A DNA stretch of 64,000 nucleotides from Janibacter cremeus (GTDB lineage: Bacteria; Actinomycetota; Actinomycetes; Actinomycetales; Dermatophilaceae): positions 1,488,001 to 1,552,000 of the forward strand of contig NZ_JACCAE010000001.1 of assembly GCF_013409205.1 (NCBI RefSeq). Reading direction: 5' to 3'. The number at the start of each line of letters is the position of its first letter. The first letter of the stretch is position 1. The translations under genes and the position numbers were made by a program. The notes beneath the pieces are model-generated. The model did not search any database. It saw only the letters and a list, made by a program, of their open reading frames with translations, and was not told the DNA's origin. Shown here in pieces: positions 1 through 8,357 of the stretch.

Positions 1-1
1 C

Positions 2-202
2 TTCGAGGACGGGCTGGACGCGATGGCCGCCACACTGAACAAGAAGTGGAAGCTCGGCCTCCCCGACGAGCTGCCCCGCCTGCGCGAGGGGGCGACGGCG
101 ACCAGGTACTCGAGCAGGGACGTCGAGGTCACGGACCGGACACGACGGCTCGTGACGGACTTCTACCGCGAGGACTACGAGCGCTTCGGTTACCGCACCT
201 GA
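2..202 (+). CDS. C-terminal end of a sulfotransferase-like protein (partial)
   Basis: The window opens inside this gene. The last 66 codons are present in one frame and end in TGA. The tail finishes with DFYREDYERFGY, an aromatic-rich ending like that of family-2 sulfotransferases, which move sulfate from PAPS to a hydroxyl group. The PAPS-binding loops would lie upstream, outside the window, so the family rests on the tail alone. Third codon positions are nearly all G or C, as in the neighbours, so it is clearly coding. The next gene begins 18 bases later on the same strand. Confidence 0.45.
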   Translation, partial: FEDGLDAMAATLNKKWKLGLPDELPRLREGATATRYSSRDVEVTDRTRRLVTDFYREDYERFGYRT

Positions 203-220
203 GCGTCGTAGATTGACCGC

Positions 221-1270
221 ATGGACCCGCAGCGCCCGCACGCCGACGTCCCCGGGATGACGCTCCCCACGCCCCGCACCCCCGACCCGGCCACCGCACC
301 CGGCCTGCGTTGGGGGCTGCTCGGGGCGGGCTGGATCGCCTCGCAGATGGCCTTCTCCCTGCGGGGCACCACCCAGGAGGTCGTCGCCGTCGGCTCCCGG
401 GACGCGGAGCGGGCGCAGGCCTTCGTCGCCGAGCACGCCCCGGGCGCCCGCGCGCACGGCGACTACGCCTCCCTCGTCGCCGACGCGGACGTCGACGTCG
501 TCTACGTCGCCAGCCCGCACAGCGAGCACCTCGAGCACGCCCTGCTGGCCATCGCGGCCGGCAAGCACGTCCTCGTCGAGAAGCCGATGGCCCCCACCGC
601 CGACGAGGCCCGCCGGATCGTCACGGCTGCCCGCGAGGCAGGCGTCTTCTGCATGGAGGCGATGTGGACCCGCTTCCTGCCGCACATCGACGTGCTGCGG
701 CAGGTCCTGCAGATCGAGCTGCTCGGCGAGGTGAGCACGGTCCTCGCCGATCACGGCATCCGGCTGTGGCCGGACGGCCCGCAGCGACTGGCGGACCCGT
801 CGCTGGCGGGTGGGGCCATGCTCGACCTGGGCATCTACCCGCTCTCCTTCGCCTCGCTCACCCTCGGCGGGCTGGAGCGGGCCACGGGCCTGGGTGACCT
901 GACCGACCTCGGGGTCGACCGGCGCTTCGCCTTCGTCGCGCAGGGCCGCAGCGGAGCGGTCGCCTCGCTCTCGACGGACATGTCCGCGGGCACCCCGACG
1001 ACCGCCTCGGTCAACGGCACGTGGGCCCGCCTGGAGCTGGAGTCGATGTTCTACATGCCGACGACGATGCGCCTCGTCGGCGCGGACGGGGTCGTCCTCG
1101 ACACGATGACCGGCGACCCGATCGAGCAGCACCGCGGCCTGCGCCACGAGGCGATCGAGGTCGCGCTGCGCGTGACCGCCGGCGAGACCGAGTCGCCGAT
1201 CATGCCGCTCGAGGAGACCGTGGCGATCCTGACGGTCATGGACGAGCTGCTCGGCTCCCTTCGCCGCTGA
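221..1270 (+). CDS. Gfo/Idh/MocA-family NAD(P)-dependent oxidoreductase
   Basis: 349 residues, the usual length for the family, which oxidises or reduces sugar-like and cyclic alcohol substrates in the cytoplasm. The Rossmann loop GLLGAGWIA is at about residues 33-40 and the family EKP motif (LVEKPMAP) near residue 122; the C-terminal alpha/beta substrate domain follows. The start is uncertain: ATG 221 gives about 30 residues before the Rossmann strand, and an in-frame ATG at 257 would shorten this; neither has a strong ribosome-binding site. The 3' end overlaps the convergent SCP-like gene by 35 bases. The substrate cannot be told from sequence. Confidence 0.85.
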   Translation: MDPQRPHADVPGMTLPTPRTPDPATAPGLRWGLLGAGWIASQMAFSLRGTTQEVVAVGSRDAERAQAFVAEHAPGARAHGDYASLVADADVDVVYVASPHSEHLEHALLAIAAGKHVLVEKPMAPTADEARRIVTAAREAGVFCMEAMWTRFLPHIDVLRQVLQIELLGEVSTVLADHGIRLWPDGPQRLADPSLAGGAMLDLGIYPLSFASLTLGGLERATGLGDLTDLGVDRRFAFVAQGRSGAVASLSTDMSAGTPTTASVNGTWARLELESMFYMPTTMRLVGADGVVLDTMTGDPIEQHRGLRHEAIEVALRVTAGETESPIMPLEETVAILTVMDELLGSLRR

Positions 1271-1628
1271 GCGGCAGGTACGCGGACAGGTCGGTGCGCT
1301 GACCGCTGACCCGCACGCTCCCTTCGCGCAGGGCTTCGGGCCACGTGCGGTCACCGACCGCCAGGGCCAGCCACGTCTGCGGGTCGGTCTCGACGACCGC
1401 CGGCGGGGTGCCGCGGGTGTGCACCGGACCCTCCACGCACTGCGTCGCGGCGAAGGGCGGGACCCGCACCTCGACGCTGCGGCCGGGGGCGCGCTCGGCC
1501 AGCTCCTCGATCGTGTAGCGCACGGCGGTGGCGAGGACCGCCCGGTCCACGGGGGTGTCGTCAGCGCTCGACCACGCCCACAACGCGGCCACGCCCTTGT
1601 CCACGGGGATGCGCCGTCGTCCAGCCAT
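1236..1628 (-). CDS. Bacterial sterol-carrier-like (SCP-2-fold) protein
   Basis: 130-residue protein beginning MAGRRRIPVDKGVAALWAW. It resembles the small SCP-like proteins of actinobacteria, often encoded close to purine genes, as here (purSQL lie 7 kb away). The C-terminal half, with TWLALAVGDRTWPEALREG, matches the part of the fold that forms the lipid-binding groove. No catalytic residues are evident; a lipid or hydrophobic-ligand binding role is inferred from the fold only. It overlaps the convergent oxidoreductase gene and is divergent from the 5'-nucleotidase gene. Confidence 0.7.
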   Translation of the reverse strand: MAGRRRIPVDKGVAALWAWSSADDTPVDRAVLATAVRYTIEELAERAPGRSVEVRVPPFAATQCVEGPVHTRGTPPAVVETDPQTWLALAVGDRTWPEALREGSVRVSGQRTDLSAYLPLSGEGSRAARP

Positions 1629-1770
1629 GTCCCCAGTCTCGCACCACCGACCATTCGTCGCCCGGTCGACTCAAGGACACCGTTCGCACCCCCATTCGGC
1701 GCCCGGATGCGGCATGGTTCGTCGTGTCCGCTGCGCGGGCACGCCACGCCAGCTCCATCGGGAGGAACAC

Positions 1771-3966
1771 ATGTCCATCACCTCACGGGGCGCCTCGCTC
1801 GTCGTCGGCGCGGGTGCGGCCCTCGCACTCGTCGCCACGGCCGGGGCCGCCCACGCCGCCGACCCGGTCGACCCGGGCGGCATCGACCCGGCACTGACCG
1901 CGATCAACGTCCTCAACATCAACGACTTCCACGGCCGCATCGACAGCGACGGCACGGGTGCCCTGGGCAAGAACGTCGCGTGCACCATCGAGTCGGCCAA
2001 GACCGCGCTCGGCGAGAAGGACACCCTCCTGCTGTCCGCGGGCGACAACATCGGCGCCTCCCCCTTCGTCTCCTCCTCGCAGCAGGACACCCCGACACTG
2101 GAGTTCCTCAATGCGCTCGGCATGGACGCCTCCGCGGTCGGCAACCACGAGTTCGACCGCGGCTTCGCCGACCTGACCGGGCGGGTGAGCGACACCGCGG
2201 ACTTCGACTACCTCGGCGCCAACGTCTACGACAAGGGCACGACCAGCCCCGCGCTGGACGAGTACTCGATCCAGGAGGTCAACGGCCTCGACGTCGCGGT
2301 CATCGGTGCCGTCACCGGCCAGACCTCATCCCTCGTCTCCCCCGCGGGCATCACGGAGGTCGAGTTCGGCGACCCGGTCGCCGCCGTCAACCGCGTGGCC
2401 ACGCAGCTGACGGACGGTGACGACGCCAACGGCGAGGCCGACGTCGTCATTGCCGAGTACCACGAGGGCGCCACGAGCGGGGCGAGCACTCTCGCGGAGC
2501 AGCTCGCGCTCGGCGGGGCCTTCGCGAACATCGCCAACAACACCTCCGGTGACGTCGATGCGATCTTCACCGGCCACACCCACCAGCAGTACGCGTGGGA
2601 CGCGGCCGACCCCGACGGCGGCACCCGACCGATCGTCCAGTCCGGCTCCTACGGTGACCCGGTCGGCCAGGTCGAGCTGGGCGTCGACCCCGACACCGGC
2701 GAGGTGAGGCAGTACGCGTCCAGCCTGCTGCCGACACTCGAGTCCTCGCAGGAGTGCGTGGGTGACGCCGAGTTCGACGCCGCCGCGAGCATCGTCGACA
2801 CGGCCGTCGCCGAGGCCGAGGTCATCGGACGGGAGGTCATCGGTGAGGTCTCCGACGACATCACCACCGCTGTCCCGGTCGACGACGAGCGCGACGACCG
2901 CCAGCGCGAGTCGACCCTGGGCAACCTCACCGCCGACATCTGGCTGGATGCGATGAACCTTCAGGGGCGCCCCGGCGCCGACATCGGCATCATGAACCCG
3001 GGCGGCCTGCGTGACGAGCTCTACTACGAGCCCGCCCGCGACGAGGCCCCCGGAGCGGTCACCTTCGCGGAGGCCGCGGCGATCAACCCCTTCGCCAACA
3101 CGCTGATGACGGTCGACGTGACCGGCGAGCAGTTCATCACGGCGCTGGAGCAGCAGTGGCAGCCCGACGGCGCCTCGCGGCCCTTCCTCAAGCTGGCCGT
3201 CTCGGACAACGTCTCCTACACCTTCGACCCGGACGCGGCGGACGGTGAGCGGATCACGTCCGTGACGGTCGACGGGGAGCCGATCGACCCGGCAGCGACG
3301 TACACGGTCACCTCGGGGTCCTTCCTGCTCAGCGGTGGCGACAACTTCACCGTCCTGGCGGAGGGCAGCAACTCCACCGACAGCGGCCTGATCGACACCG
3401 ACGCCTTCGTCGACTACTTCACGGCCCGCGATGTCGTCGAGCCGGACTTCGCCAAGCGTGCGATCGCGGTCGATGCCCTGCCGAGCGAGCTCGTCGCAGG
3501 CGAGAAGGTCTCCTTCACCGCCTCAGGCTTCGACCTGACCTCCGTGGACTCCCCGACCAACACCGAGGTGGAGGTCCTCGTCGGGGAGACGTCCCTGGGG
3601 ACCTTCCCGATCACGGCCGGCCTGATCGATGGCCTGCCGACGCGCAACGGCACGGCGGACATCGCGGCCACGGTCCCGGAGGGGATGACCGGTGACGCGG
3701 CGATGACGCTCGTGGCCTCCCCGAGCGGGACCACGTCGACCTTCCCGGTGACGATCGCCGGCGGCGCTGCCGACCAGGGCGACACCGACCAGGGCGACAC
3801 CGACGGGGCCGGCACGGACGACGGAGCCGCGGAGCCGGAGCGTCCGGACCTGGTCCAGACCGACGGCTTCGTCCAGGGCCCCGGCTCGACCGTCTCGGCC
3901 TTCCTGGTCCTCGTCGGGGTGGGCATGCTTCTCGGACTCGCGCTGACCCGCCGCTCTCGGTCCTGA
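1771..3966 (+). CDS. Secreted, membrane-anchored 5'-nucleotidase (UshA/CD73 type)
   Basis: 731 residues. Releases phosphate from extracellular nucleotides. A Sec signal peptide (cleavage after AHA, about residue 28) is followed by a metallophosphatase domain with NINDFHGR, GDNIGAS, GNHEFDRG and GHTHQQY metal and phosphate ligands, then a 5'-nucleotidase C-terminal domain (ESTLGNLTADIW). A linker with DQGDTDQGDTD repeats leads to one membrane segment and RRSRS, like a cell-wall or membrane anchor without an LPXTG signal. The ATG at 1771 is chosen because GGAGG precedes it by five bases and the signal peptide starts there; the open frame extends upstream but codes nothing recognisable. A strong terminator follows. 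Confidence 0.93.
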   Translation: MSITSRGASLVVGAGAALALVATAGAAHAADPVDPGGIDPALTAINVLNINDFHGRIDSDGTGALGKNVACTIESAKTALGEKDTLLLSAGDNIGASPFVSSSQQDTPTLEFLNALGMDASAVGNHEFDRGFADLTGRVSDTADFDYLGANVYDKGTTSPALDEYSIQEVNGLDVAVIGAVTGQTSSLVSPAGITEVEFGDPVAAVNRVATQLTDGDDANGEADVVIAEYHEGATSGASTLAEQLALGGAFANIANNTSGDVDAIFTGHTHQQYAWDAADPDGGTRPIVQSGSYGDPVGQVELGVDPDTGEVRQYASSLLPTLESSQECVGDAEFDAAASIVDTAVAEAEVIGREVIGEVSDDITTAVPVDDERDDRQRESTLGNLTADIWLDAMNLQGRPGADIGIMNPGGLRDELYYEPARDEAPGAVTFAEAAAINPFANTLMTVDVTGEQFITALEQQWQPDGASRPFLKLAVSDNVSYTFDPDAADGERITSVTVDGEPIDPAATYTVTSGSFLLSGGDNFTVLAEGSNSTDSGLIDTDAFVDYFTARDVVEPDFAKRAIAVDALPSELVAGEKVSFTASGFDLTSVDSPTNTEVEVLVGETSLGTFPITAGLIDGLPTRNGTADIAATVPEGMTGDAAMTLVASPSGTTSTFPVTIAGGAADQGDTDQGDTDGAGTDDGAAEPERPDLVQTDGFVQGPGSTVSAFLVLVGVGMLLGLALTRRSRS

Positions 3967-3980
3967 GCCGCCCCCTCGGA

Positions 3981-4013
3981 GGGGGACGCGCGTCGATCGG
4001 GCGCGCGTCCCCC
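3981..4013 (+). terminator. Intrinsic-type terminator after the 5'-nucleotidase gene
   Basis: Perfect 12-bp stem: GGGGGACGCGCG (3981-3992) pairs with CGCGCGTCCCCC (4002-4013) around a 9-base loop, 14 bases after the stop codon and followed by TTCGTTGT. The T-run is weak, as is usual in high-GC actinobacteria. Confidence 0.75.
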
Positions 4014-4029
4014 TTCGTTGTCCGCTCTC

Positions 4030-4127
4030 CCCTATACGAAGTGCTGCTGGCCGCACCTTGTTGAGTCAGCCGCAGCTCGTGGTGGGGCTGGCCATACGAA
4101 CTGGAGCCAGCAGCACTTCGTATGGGG
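4030..4127 (+). promoter_or_regulatory. Nested inverted repeats (possible switching RNA leader) before the methyltransferase
   Basis: Arm 1 (4030-4051) and arm 2 (4106-4127) are reverse complements at 21 of 22 positions, sharing the core TACGAAGTGCTGCTGGC. Arm 2 can instead pair locally: CCATACGAA (4092-4100) with TTCGTATGG (4118-4126), and CTGG (4101-4104) with CCAG (4107-4110). The two foldings exclude each other because both use arm 2. Arm 2 runs into GGGGAGGA (4124-4131), the likely ribosome-binding site of the next gene. This could be an attenuator or protein-binding leader, or simply a small palindromic repeat; no known riboswitch family is recognised. Confidence 0.45.
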
Positions 4128-4139
4128 GAGGATCAGCGG

Positions 4140-5012
4140 GTGGGTGAGCAGACGGAGATCGAGTTCGTGCCGGACGAGCACGGCGGGGTGACGGTGATGC
4201 GCGACGGACACCCGCAGAGCCACGTCGACGTCGAGGACCCTGAGCACCTGGTCTTCGAGTACGTACAGCACATGGCCGCCGCGATCGACGCGATCTTCCC
4301 CGGCTCCGACCCGATCGGGGTCACCCACGTCGGTGGGGCCGGGCTGAGCCTGCCGCGCTGGGTGCACGCCACCCGTCCGGGATCCCCGCAGATCGTGCTC
4401 GAGCCGGACGAGCGACTCACCGCCGCGGTGCGCGAGGAGCTGCCGCTGCCGCGCGGGCACCGCATCCGGGTGCGCCCCCAGCTGGGCCGCCCCGGGGTCG
4501 CGGCCCTCAAGGACGCCTCCGCCCACGTGGTGCTCGTCGACGCCTTTGACGAAGGGAGGGTCCCGGCCGACCTGCAGACGCTCGAGTTCTTCGCCGAGGT
4601 CGCGCGGGTGCTGCGTCCGGACGGGTTCGTCGCCATGAACTGCCCGGACGAGCCCGCGTGGAAGCACGTGAAGGACGTCGTGGCCGGGCTGCAGGAGGCC
4701 TTCCGCCCGCTTCGAGGCTCGGCCGCGGGCGGCCTCGCACCTCAACGAGCGGGAGGAGAAGCCAGCCTCGCGTTGGTCGCGATGCGTGACGTGATGAAGG
4801 GGCGGCGCTACGGCAACACCGTCCTGCTCGCCTCGCCCGGGAGCATCGACGCGGACGAGGTCCGCCGTCAGGTGGGCCGGTGGCCCTTCCCCTCCGGTGT
4901 GCTCGCCGGAGCCTCGCTGACCCGGCGCACCAGCGGCGGCAAGCCGATCCTCGATGGCGAGTTCCGCCCTTCCCCGACCGCACCCGACCCGGGAGTCTGG
5001 CGAACGCGCTGA
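4140..5012 (+). CDS. Spermidine-synthase-like class I methyltransferase, interrupted by a palindromic repeat
   Basis: 290 residues from GTG 4140, chosen because GGGGAGGA lies 8 bases upstream; an ATG at 4122 falls inside the inverted repeat. The fold resembles actinobacterial spermidine-synthase-like proteins: HVGGAGLSLPRW is the cofactor loop, IVLEPDERL the acidic strand 2, and HVVLVDAFDEG the strand near the active site. True spermidine synthases use decarboxylated SAM, but this soluble short form has not been assigned a substrate. At residues about 189-205 the protein reads RPLRGSAAGGLAPQRAGG, which is encoded by a dispersed palindromic repeat (4706-4753), so a loop has been enlarged in frame. 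Function may or may not survive. Confidence 0.75.
   Translation: MGEQTEIEFVPDEHGGVTVMRDGHPQSHVDVEDPEHLVFEYVQHMAAAIDAIFPGSDPIGVTHVGGAGLSLPRWVHATRPGSPQIVLEPDERLTAAVREELPLPRGHRIRVRPQLGRPGVAALKDASAHVVLVDAFDEGRVPADLQTLEFFAEVARVLRPDGFVAMNCPDEPAWKHVKDVVAGLQEAFRPLRGSAAGGLAPQRAGGEASLALVAMRDVMKGRRYGNTVLLASPGSIDADEVRRQVGRWPFPSGVLAGASLTRRTSGGKPILDGEFRPSPTAPDPGVWRTR
4706..4753 (+). repeat. Palindromic dispersed repeat family 1, copy inside a coding sequence
   Basis: TTCGAGG (4711-4717), CGGCCGCGG in the middle and CCTCAAC (4740-4746), bounded by CCCGC and GCGGG. The same order of blocks occurs at 11658-11704 (opposite orientation) and 28027-28073. This copy is 36 bases from TTCGAGG to CCTCAAC; the other two are 38. 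It lies within the methyltransferase gene and keeps the frame open. Confidence 0.75.
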
Positions 5013-5211
5013 TTGCTCCCGTCCGAGTGTGCCGGCGGCTACGGGTGAGGTACTCCGACAACGGCCACCACATGCGTTGGAGATAGAGACTCATTCGTGA
5101 TCTGTCCGGGGCTCGTGCTTGGTAGTCTCGCGCCCGTCGGCGCACGACGATGTGGACTGTTGACCTCGTCGCCAGTGCGATCCTTCCGACGCTGACTGAA
5201 AGGAACATCTG

Positions 5212-6003
5212 ATGCGGTCTCACCGTGCTCTCGCTCTCATCGCAGCCTCCGCACTGGCCTTGACGGCCTGCGGCGGCAGCAGTGACGACTCCGAGGGCGG
5301 CGGCGACGACGCCGGCCTCGGTCTCATCAAGTCCGGATCCCTCACGGTGTGCTCGGACATCCCCTATCCGCCCTTCGAGTTCGAGAAGGACGGCGAGTAC
5401 ACCGGCTTCGACATGGACCTGATGAGCGAGATCGCCTCCGGGCTCGATCTCGAACTGGCGATCAAGGACGTCGGCTTCGACGGCCTGCAGAGCGGGTCCG
5501 CCCTGGCCGCTGGCACTTGCGACATCGGCGCCAGCGCGATGACGATCACTGAGGAGCGGGAGAAGAACCTCAACTTCTCCGAGCCCTACTACGACTCGCT
5601 CCAGTCGTTGCTCGTGCCCGAGGACTCCGACATCAAATCCATCGAGGACCTGGCCGGCAAGACCGTCGGCGTCCAGCAGGGCACCACCGGACAGAAGTAC
5701 GCGCAGGAGAACATCCCCGAGGACGCCAAGGCCACCGCCTACCCGAGCGACGCCGAGCTGTTCCCGGCGCTGCAGTCCGGCGGTGTCGACGCCGTCCTGC
5801 AGGACCTGCCAGTGAACCTGCTGCACACCCAGGAGGGTGCCTTCACCATCGTCGAGGAGTACGACACCGACGAGCAGTACGGTTTCGCCGTGAAGGAAGA
5901 GGGGGCCGAGAAGCTGCTCGAGGCAGTCAACGAGCAACTCGCCACCCTCCGCGAGGACGGCACGTACGACGAGCTCTACGACAAGTACTTCACCGAGAAG
6001 TGA
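5212..6003 (+). CDS. Amino-acid ABC transporter, substrate-binding lipoprotein (family 3)
   Basis: 263 residues. A lipoprotein signal peptide with lipobox LTAC (Cys20) anchors it outside the membrane. The mature part shows the family-3 pattern: LTVCSDIPYPPFEFE, then YTGFDMDLMSEIA, then IGASAMTITEERE, then KTVGVQQGTTGQ, ending GTYDELYDKYF. These proteins bind polar amino acids such as glutamine, glutamate, arginine or cystine; the exact ligand cannot be read from sequence. GAAAGGA precedes the ATG. The permease and ATPase genes follow, forming one operon. The 199 bases upstream presumably hold its promoter; I see no clear hexamer pair. Confidence 0.93.
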   Translation: MRSHRALALIAASALALTACGGSSDDSEGGGDDAGLGLIKSGSLTVCSDIPYPPFEFEKDGEYTGFDMDLMSEIASGLDLELAIKDVGFDGLQSGSALAAGTCDIGASAMTITEEREKNLNFSEPYYDSLQSLLVPEDSDIKSIEDLAGKTVGVQQGTTGQKYAQENIPEDAKATAYPSDAELFPALQSGGVDAVLQDLPVNLLHTQEGAFTIVEEYDTDEQYGFAVKEEGAEKLLEAVNEQLATLREDGTYDELYDKYFTEK

Positions 6004-6068
6004 GGTGCTCGTGGCCCGGCCCCTGGCGGCCGGGCCACCGTCTTCCCTGACCATCGGAAGGTCCACGT

Positions 6069-6854
6069 GTGAAACCCTCCACCCGCAGACGCCTGTTCCG
6101 CGGCACTCTGTACGCCGTCTTCGTCGTTGTGGTGGTCCTTGTCGTCATCGTCGCCGACTGGGAGGCCGTACGTACGAGTTTCCTCGACCCGGGCGCCGCC
6201 AAGGCGTCCTGGCCGGAGATCGTGACGACCGCAGCGAAGAACACGGTCCTCTACACCTTCATCGCCTTCTTGGGCGGCCTGGCCCTCGGCTTGGTGCTTG
6301 CGCTGATGAAGCTCTCGCCGGTCGCCCCCTACCGCTGGGTCGCCACCGGGTACATCGAGCTCTTCCGCGGTCTGCCGGCCCTGCTGGTGATTTTCGGCTT
6401 CGCCTTCGCCGTGCCGATCGCCTTCGCCTGGCGGCCGCCGGGCGGGCCCATCGGAGCCGGCCTGCTGGCCCTGATCATCGTCTCGGCCGCCTACATCGCC
6501 GAGACGATCCGCGCCGGCATCCAGGCCGTCCCGAAGGGGCAGATCGAGGCTGCCGAGTCTCTGGGGATGAGCCCGAGCTGGACGATGGTCTCGGTCGTGC
6601 TTCCGCAGGCCTTCCGGATCATCACACCGCCGCTGACCAACGAGCTGGTCATCATCATCAAGGACACCTCGCTGCTCTTCGCCGCCGGCATGGCCCTGGG
6701 CGATCGTGAGCTGACCACCTTCGGTCGTGACCTGACCTCGCAGACGGCCAGCCCGACGCCGCTGTTCCTGGCTGCTCTGGGTTACCTGATCATCACGGTG
6801 CCGCTGACCCAGCTGGTGGCCCACATGGAACGACGCCAGAAGAGGGGACAGTGA
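6069..6854 (+). CDS. Amino-acid ABC transporter permease
   Basis: 261 residues starting at GTG 6069 after GGAAGG. One N-terminal membrane helix is followed by a HisM/GlnP-type domain with about five more. The EAA loop, which docks on the ATPase, reads [24 protein letters not shown]. Sits 65 bases after the binding-protein gene and overlaps the ATPase start by four bases (GTGA), so the three are co-translated. Only one permease is encoded, so the channel is probably a homodimer. Imports the amino acid captured by the upstream lipoprotein. Confidence 0.92.
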   Translation: MKPSTRRRLFRGTLYAVFVVVVVLVVIVADWEAVRTSFLDPGAAKASWPEIVTTAAKNTVLYTFIAFLGGLALGLVLALMKLSPVAPYRWVATGYIELFRGLPALLVIFGFAFAVPIAFAWRPPGGPIGAGLLALIIVSAAYIAETIRAGIQAVPKGQIEAAESLGMSPSWTMVSVVLPQAFRIITPPLTNELVIIIKDTSLLFAAGMALGDRELTTFGRDLTSQTASPTPLFLAALGYLIITVPLTQLVAHMERRQKRGQ

Positions 6855-7612
6855 GCACGATGAGCATCGGGACCGCCAACAGCACGCCCGCCATCGCCGT
6901 GCGGGATCTGCACAAGTCCTTCGGCAAGAACGAGGTGCTCACGGGTATCGACTTCCACGTCGACCAAGGAGAGGTCGTGTGCGTCATCGGCCCCTCCGGC
7001 TCGGGCAAGTCGACGCTGCTGCGTTGCGTCAACCGCCTCGAGGAACCCACGAGCGGGACCATCCTCATCGAGGGTGTCGACATCACCGACCCGGAAACGG
7101 ACCTCGCAGCGGTACGTACCCGGATCGGCATTGTCTTCCAGCAGTTCAACCTCTTCCCGCACCTGACCGTCCTGCGCAACCTGACGCTCGCGCAGCGGCG
7201 GGTCAAGGGGCGCTCGAAGGCCGAGGCGGAGGAGGTCGCCCGGCGCAACCTGGAGAAGGTGGGTATGGCCGGCCGCGAGAGCGCCTACCCGGCGCAGCTG
7301 TCCGGTGGACAGCAGCAGCGCATCGCCATCGCCCGGGCCCTGTCGATGGACCCCGACATGATGCTCTTCGACGAGCCGACCAGTGCCCTCGACCCCGAGC
7401 TCGTCGGTGACGTCCTGGAGGTCATGCGCACGCTGGCCAACGAGGGCATGACGATGATGGTCGTCACCCACGAGATGGGGTTCGCCCGCGAAGTCGGTGA
7501 CCGTCTGGTCTTCATGGACGGCGGCGTCGTCGTCGAGCAGGGCGATCCGGTCGAGGTGCTGTCGAACCCGCAGGAAACGCGCACCCGCGGCTTCCTGTCC
7601 AAGGTGCTCTGA
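6851..7612 (+). CDS. Amino-acid ABC transporter ATP-binding protein
   Basis: 253 residues. GlnQ/HisP-type ATPase powering the preceding permease. Walker [11 protein letters not shown]-loop [10 protein letters not shown], signature LSGGQQQR, Walker [15 protein letters not shown] and switch histidine VVTHEM are all intact. GTG start overlaps the permease stop. An alternative ATG five codons in (MSIGT) is possible. A bidirectional terminator follows. Confidence 0.94.
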   Translation: MSTMSIGTANSTPAIAVRDLHKSFGKNEVLTGIDFHVDQGEVVCVIGPSGSGKSTLLRCVNRLEEPTSGTILIEGVDITDPETDLAAVRTRIGIVFQQFNLFPHLTVLRNLTLAQRRVKGRSKAEAEEVARRNLEKVGMAGRESAYPAQLSGGQQQRIAIARALSMDPDMMLFDEPTSALDPELVGDVLEVMRTLANEGMTMMVVTHEMGFAREVGDRLVFMDGGVVVEQGDPVEVLSNPQETRTRGFLSKVL

Positions 7613-7630
7613 CGGAGCGACTCAGGACCT

Positions 7631-7678
7631 AGAAATCGAGGGCGGACGCAGGAATGACTGCGCCCGCCCTCGATTTCT
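7631..7678. terminator. Bidirectional terminator between the ABC operon and the HAD gene
   Basis: Perfect 15-bp arms, AGAAATCGAGGGCGG (7631-7645) and CCGCCCTCGATTTCT (7664-7678), between convergent genes. A-rich bases at the left base and T-rich bases at the right base of the stem make it work on both strands. Confidence 0.85.
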
Positions 7679-7689
7679 CCGTCCTGGGG

Positions 7690-8355
7690 TCAGGTACGCG
7701 TCAGTCGCGCGACGACCGAGGGCAGGTCCGCCATGTCGTCGATGATCCCGTCGGAGTCCTCCAGCCAGGCACCGGGGGTGAGGTCGCTGAGGTACCCGAC
7801 CACGGCCATGCCGGCAGCCCGGGCCGCTTCGACCCCGGCCCTGCTGTCCTCGACGACGACGCACCGCTGCGGCGCGTAGCCCATCGACTCCGCCGCGGCG
7901 AGGAAGACGTCCGGGGCAGGCTTGCCGTGCTCGACGTGCTCGGCGCTGAACCGGACCTCCTCGGAGAAGAGGTCGACCAGGCCGGTGGTGGTCAGCTTGC
8001 TGCCGATGGCCCGCCAGATCGACCCCGAGGCGACGCACACGGCGTGCCCGACGTCCTGGACGGCGATGACGGCCTCCCGGGCACCCGAGATCGGCTCGAG
8101 CCGTTCGTGGCTGCGCGCGAACTCCGCGCGCCACTTCTTCTCCCACTCGGGGTCCGGGACCGCTCCGGTCATCTCGGCGATCGTCACCCGGTTGTCGGCG
8201 TAGGCCTTGCCGACGAAGGTCTGCACGGCGTCGTCCTCGGTGAAGTCGATGCCCGCGTCGAGCATCATCGCCGTCCACGTCTGGACGTTCAGGCGCTCGC
8301 TGTCGACGAGCACTCCGTCGCAGTCGAAGACGACCAGCCAGCCCGAGCCCTCCAT
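7690..8355 (-). CDS. HAD-family hydrolase (beta-phosphoglucomutase-like)
   Basis: 221 residues. N-terminal VVFDCDGVLVDSE holds the nucleophile DxD of HAD phosphatases; VASGS is motif II, KPAPDVFL motif III and VVVEDSRAGVEAA motif IV. A helical cap is inserted after the first motif, as in subfamily I sugar-phosphate phosphatases and phosphoglucomutases; the substrate is not predictable. ATG 8355 is used; a GTG at 8361 would overlap the purL stop as GTGA and is equally plausible. Last gene of the purSQL operon. Confidence 0.88.
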   Translation of the reverse strand: MEGSGWLVVFDCDGVLVDSERLNVQTWTAMMLDAGIDFTEDDAVQTFVGKAYADNRVTIAEMTGAVPDPEWEKKWRAEFARSHERLEPISGAREAVIAVQDVGHAVCVASGSIWRAIGSKLTTTGLVDLFSEEVRFSAEHVEHGKPAPDVFLAAAESMGYAPQRCVVVEDSRAGVEAARAAGMAVVGYLSDLTPGAWLEDSDGIIDDMADLPSVVARLTRT

Positions 8356-8357
8356 GC

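Noticed and set aside
3760..3810. GACCAGGGCGACACC tandem repeat
   Set aside because: Only two to three short units encoding a DQGDT linker in the nucleotidase; not a separate element.
4033..4042. TATACGAAGT identical to part of a loxP arm, with a reverse copy of most of it downstream
   Set aside because: The other arm positions, the 8-bp spacer and a recombinase gene are absent; the match is short and the arms are 54 bases apart.
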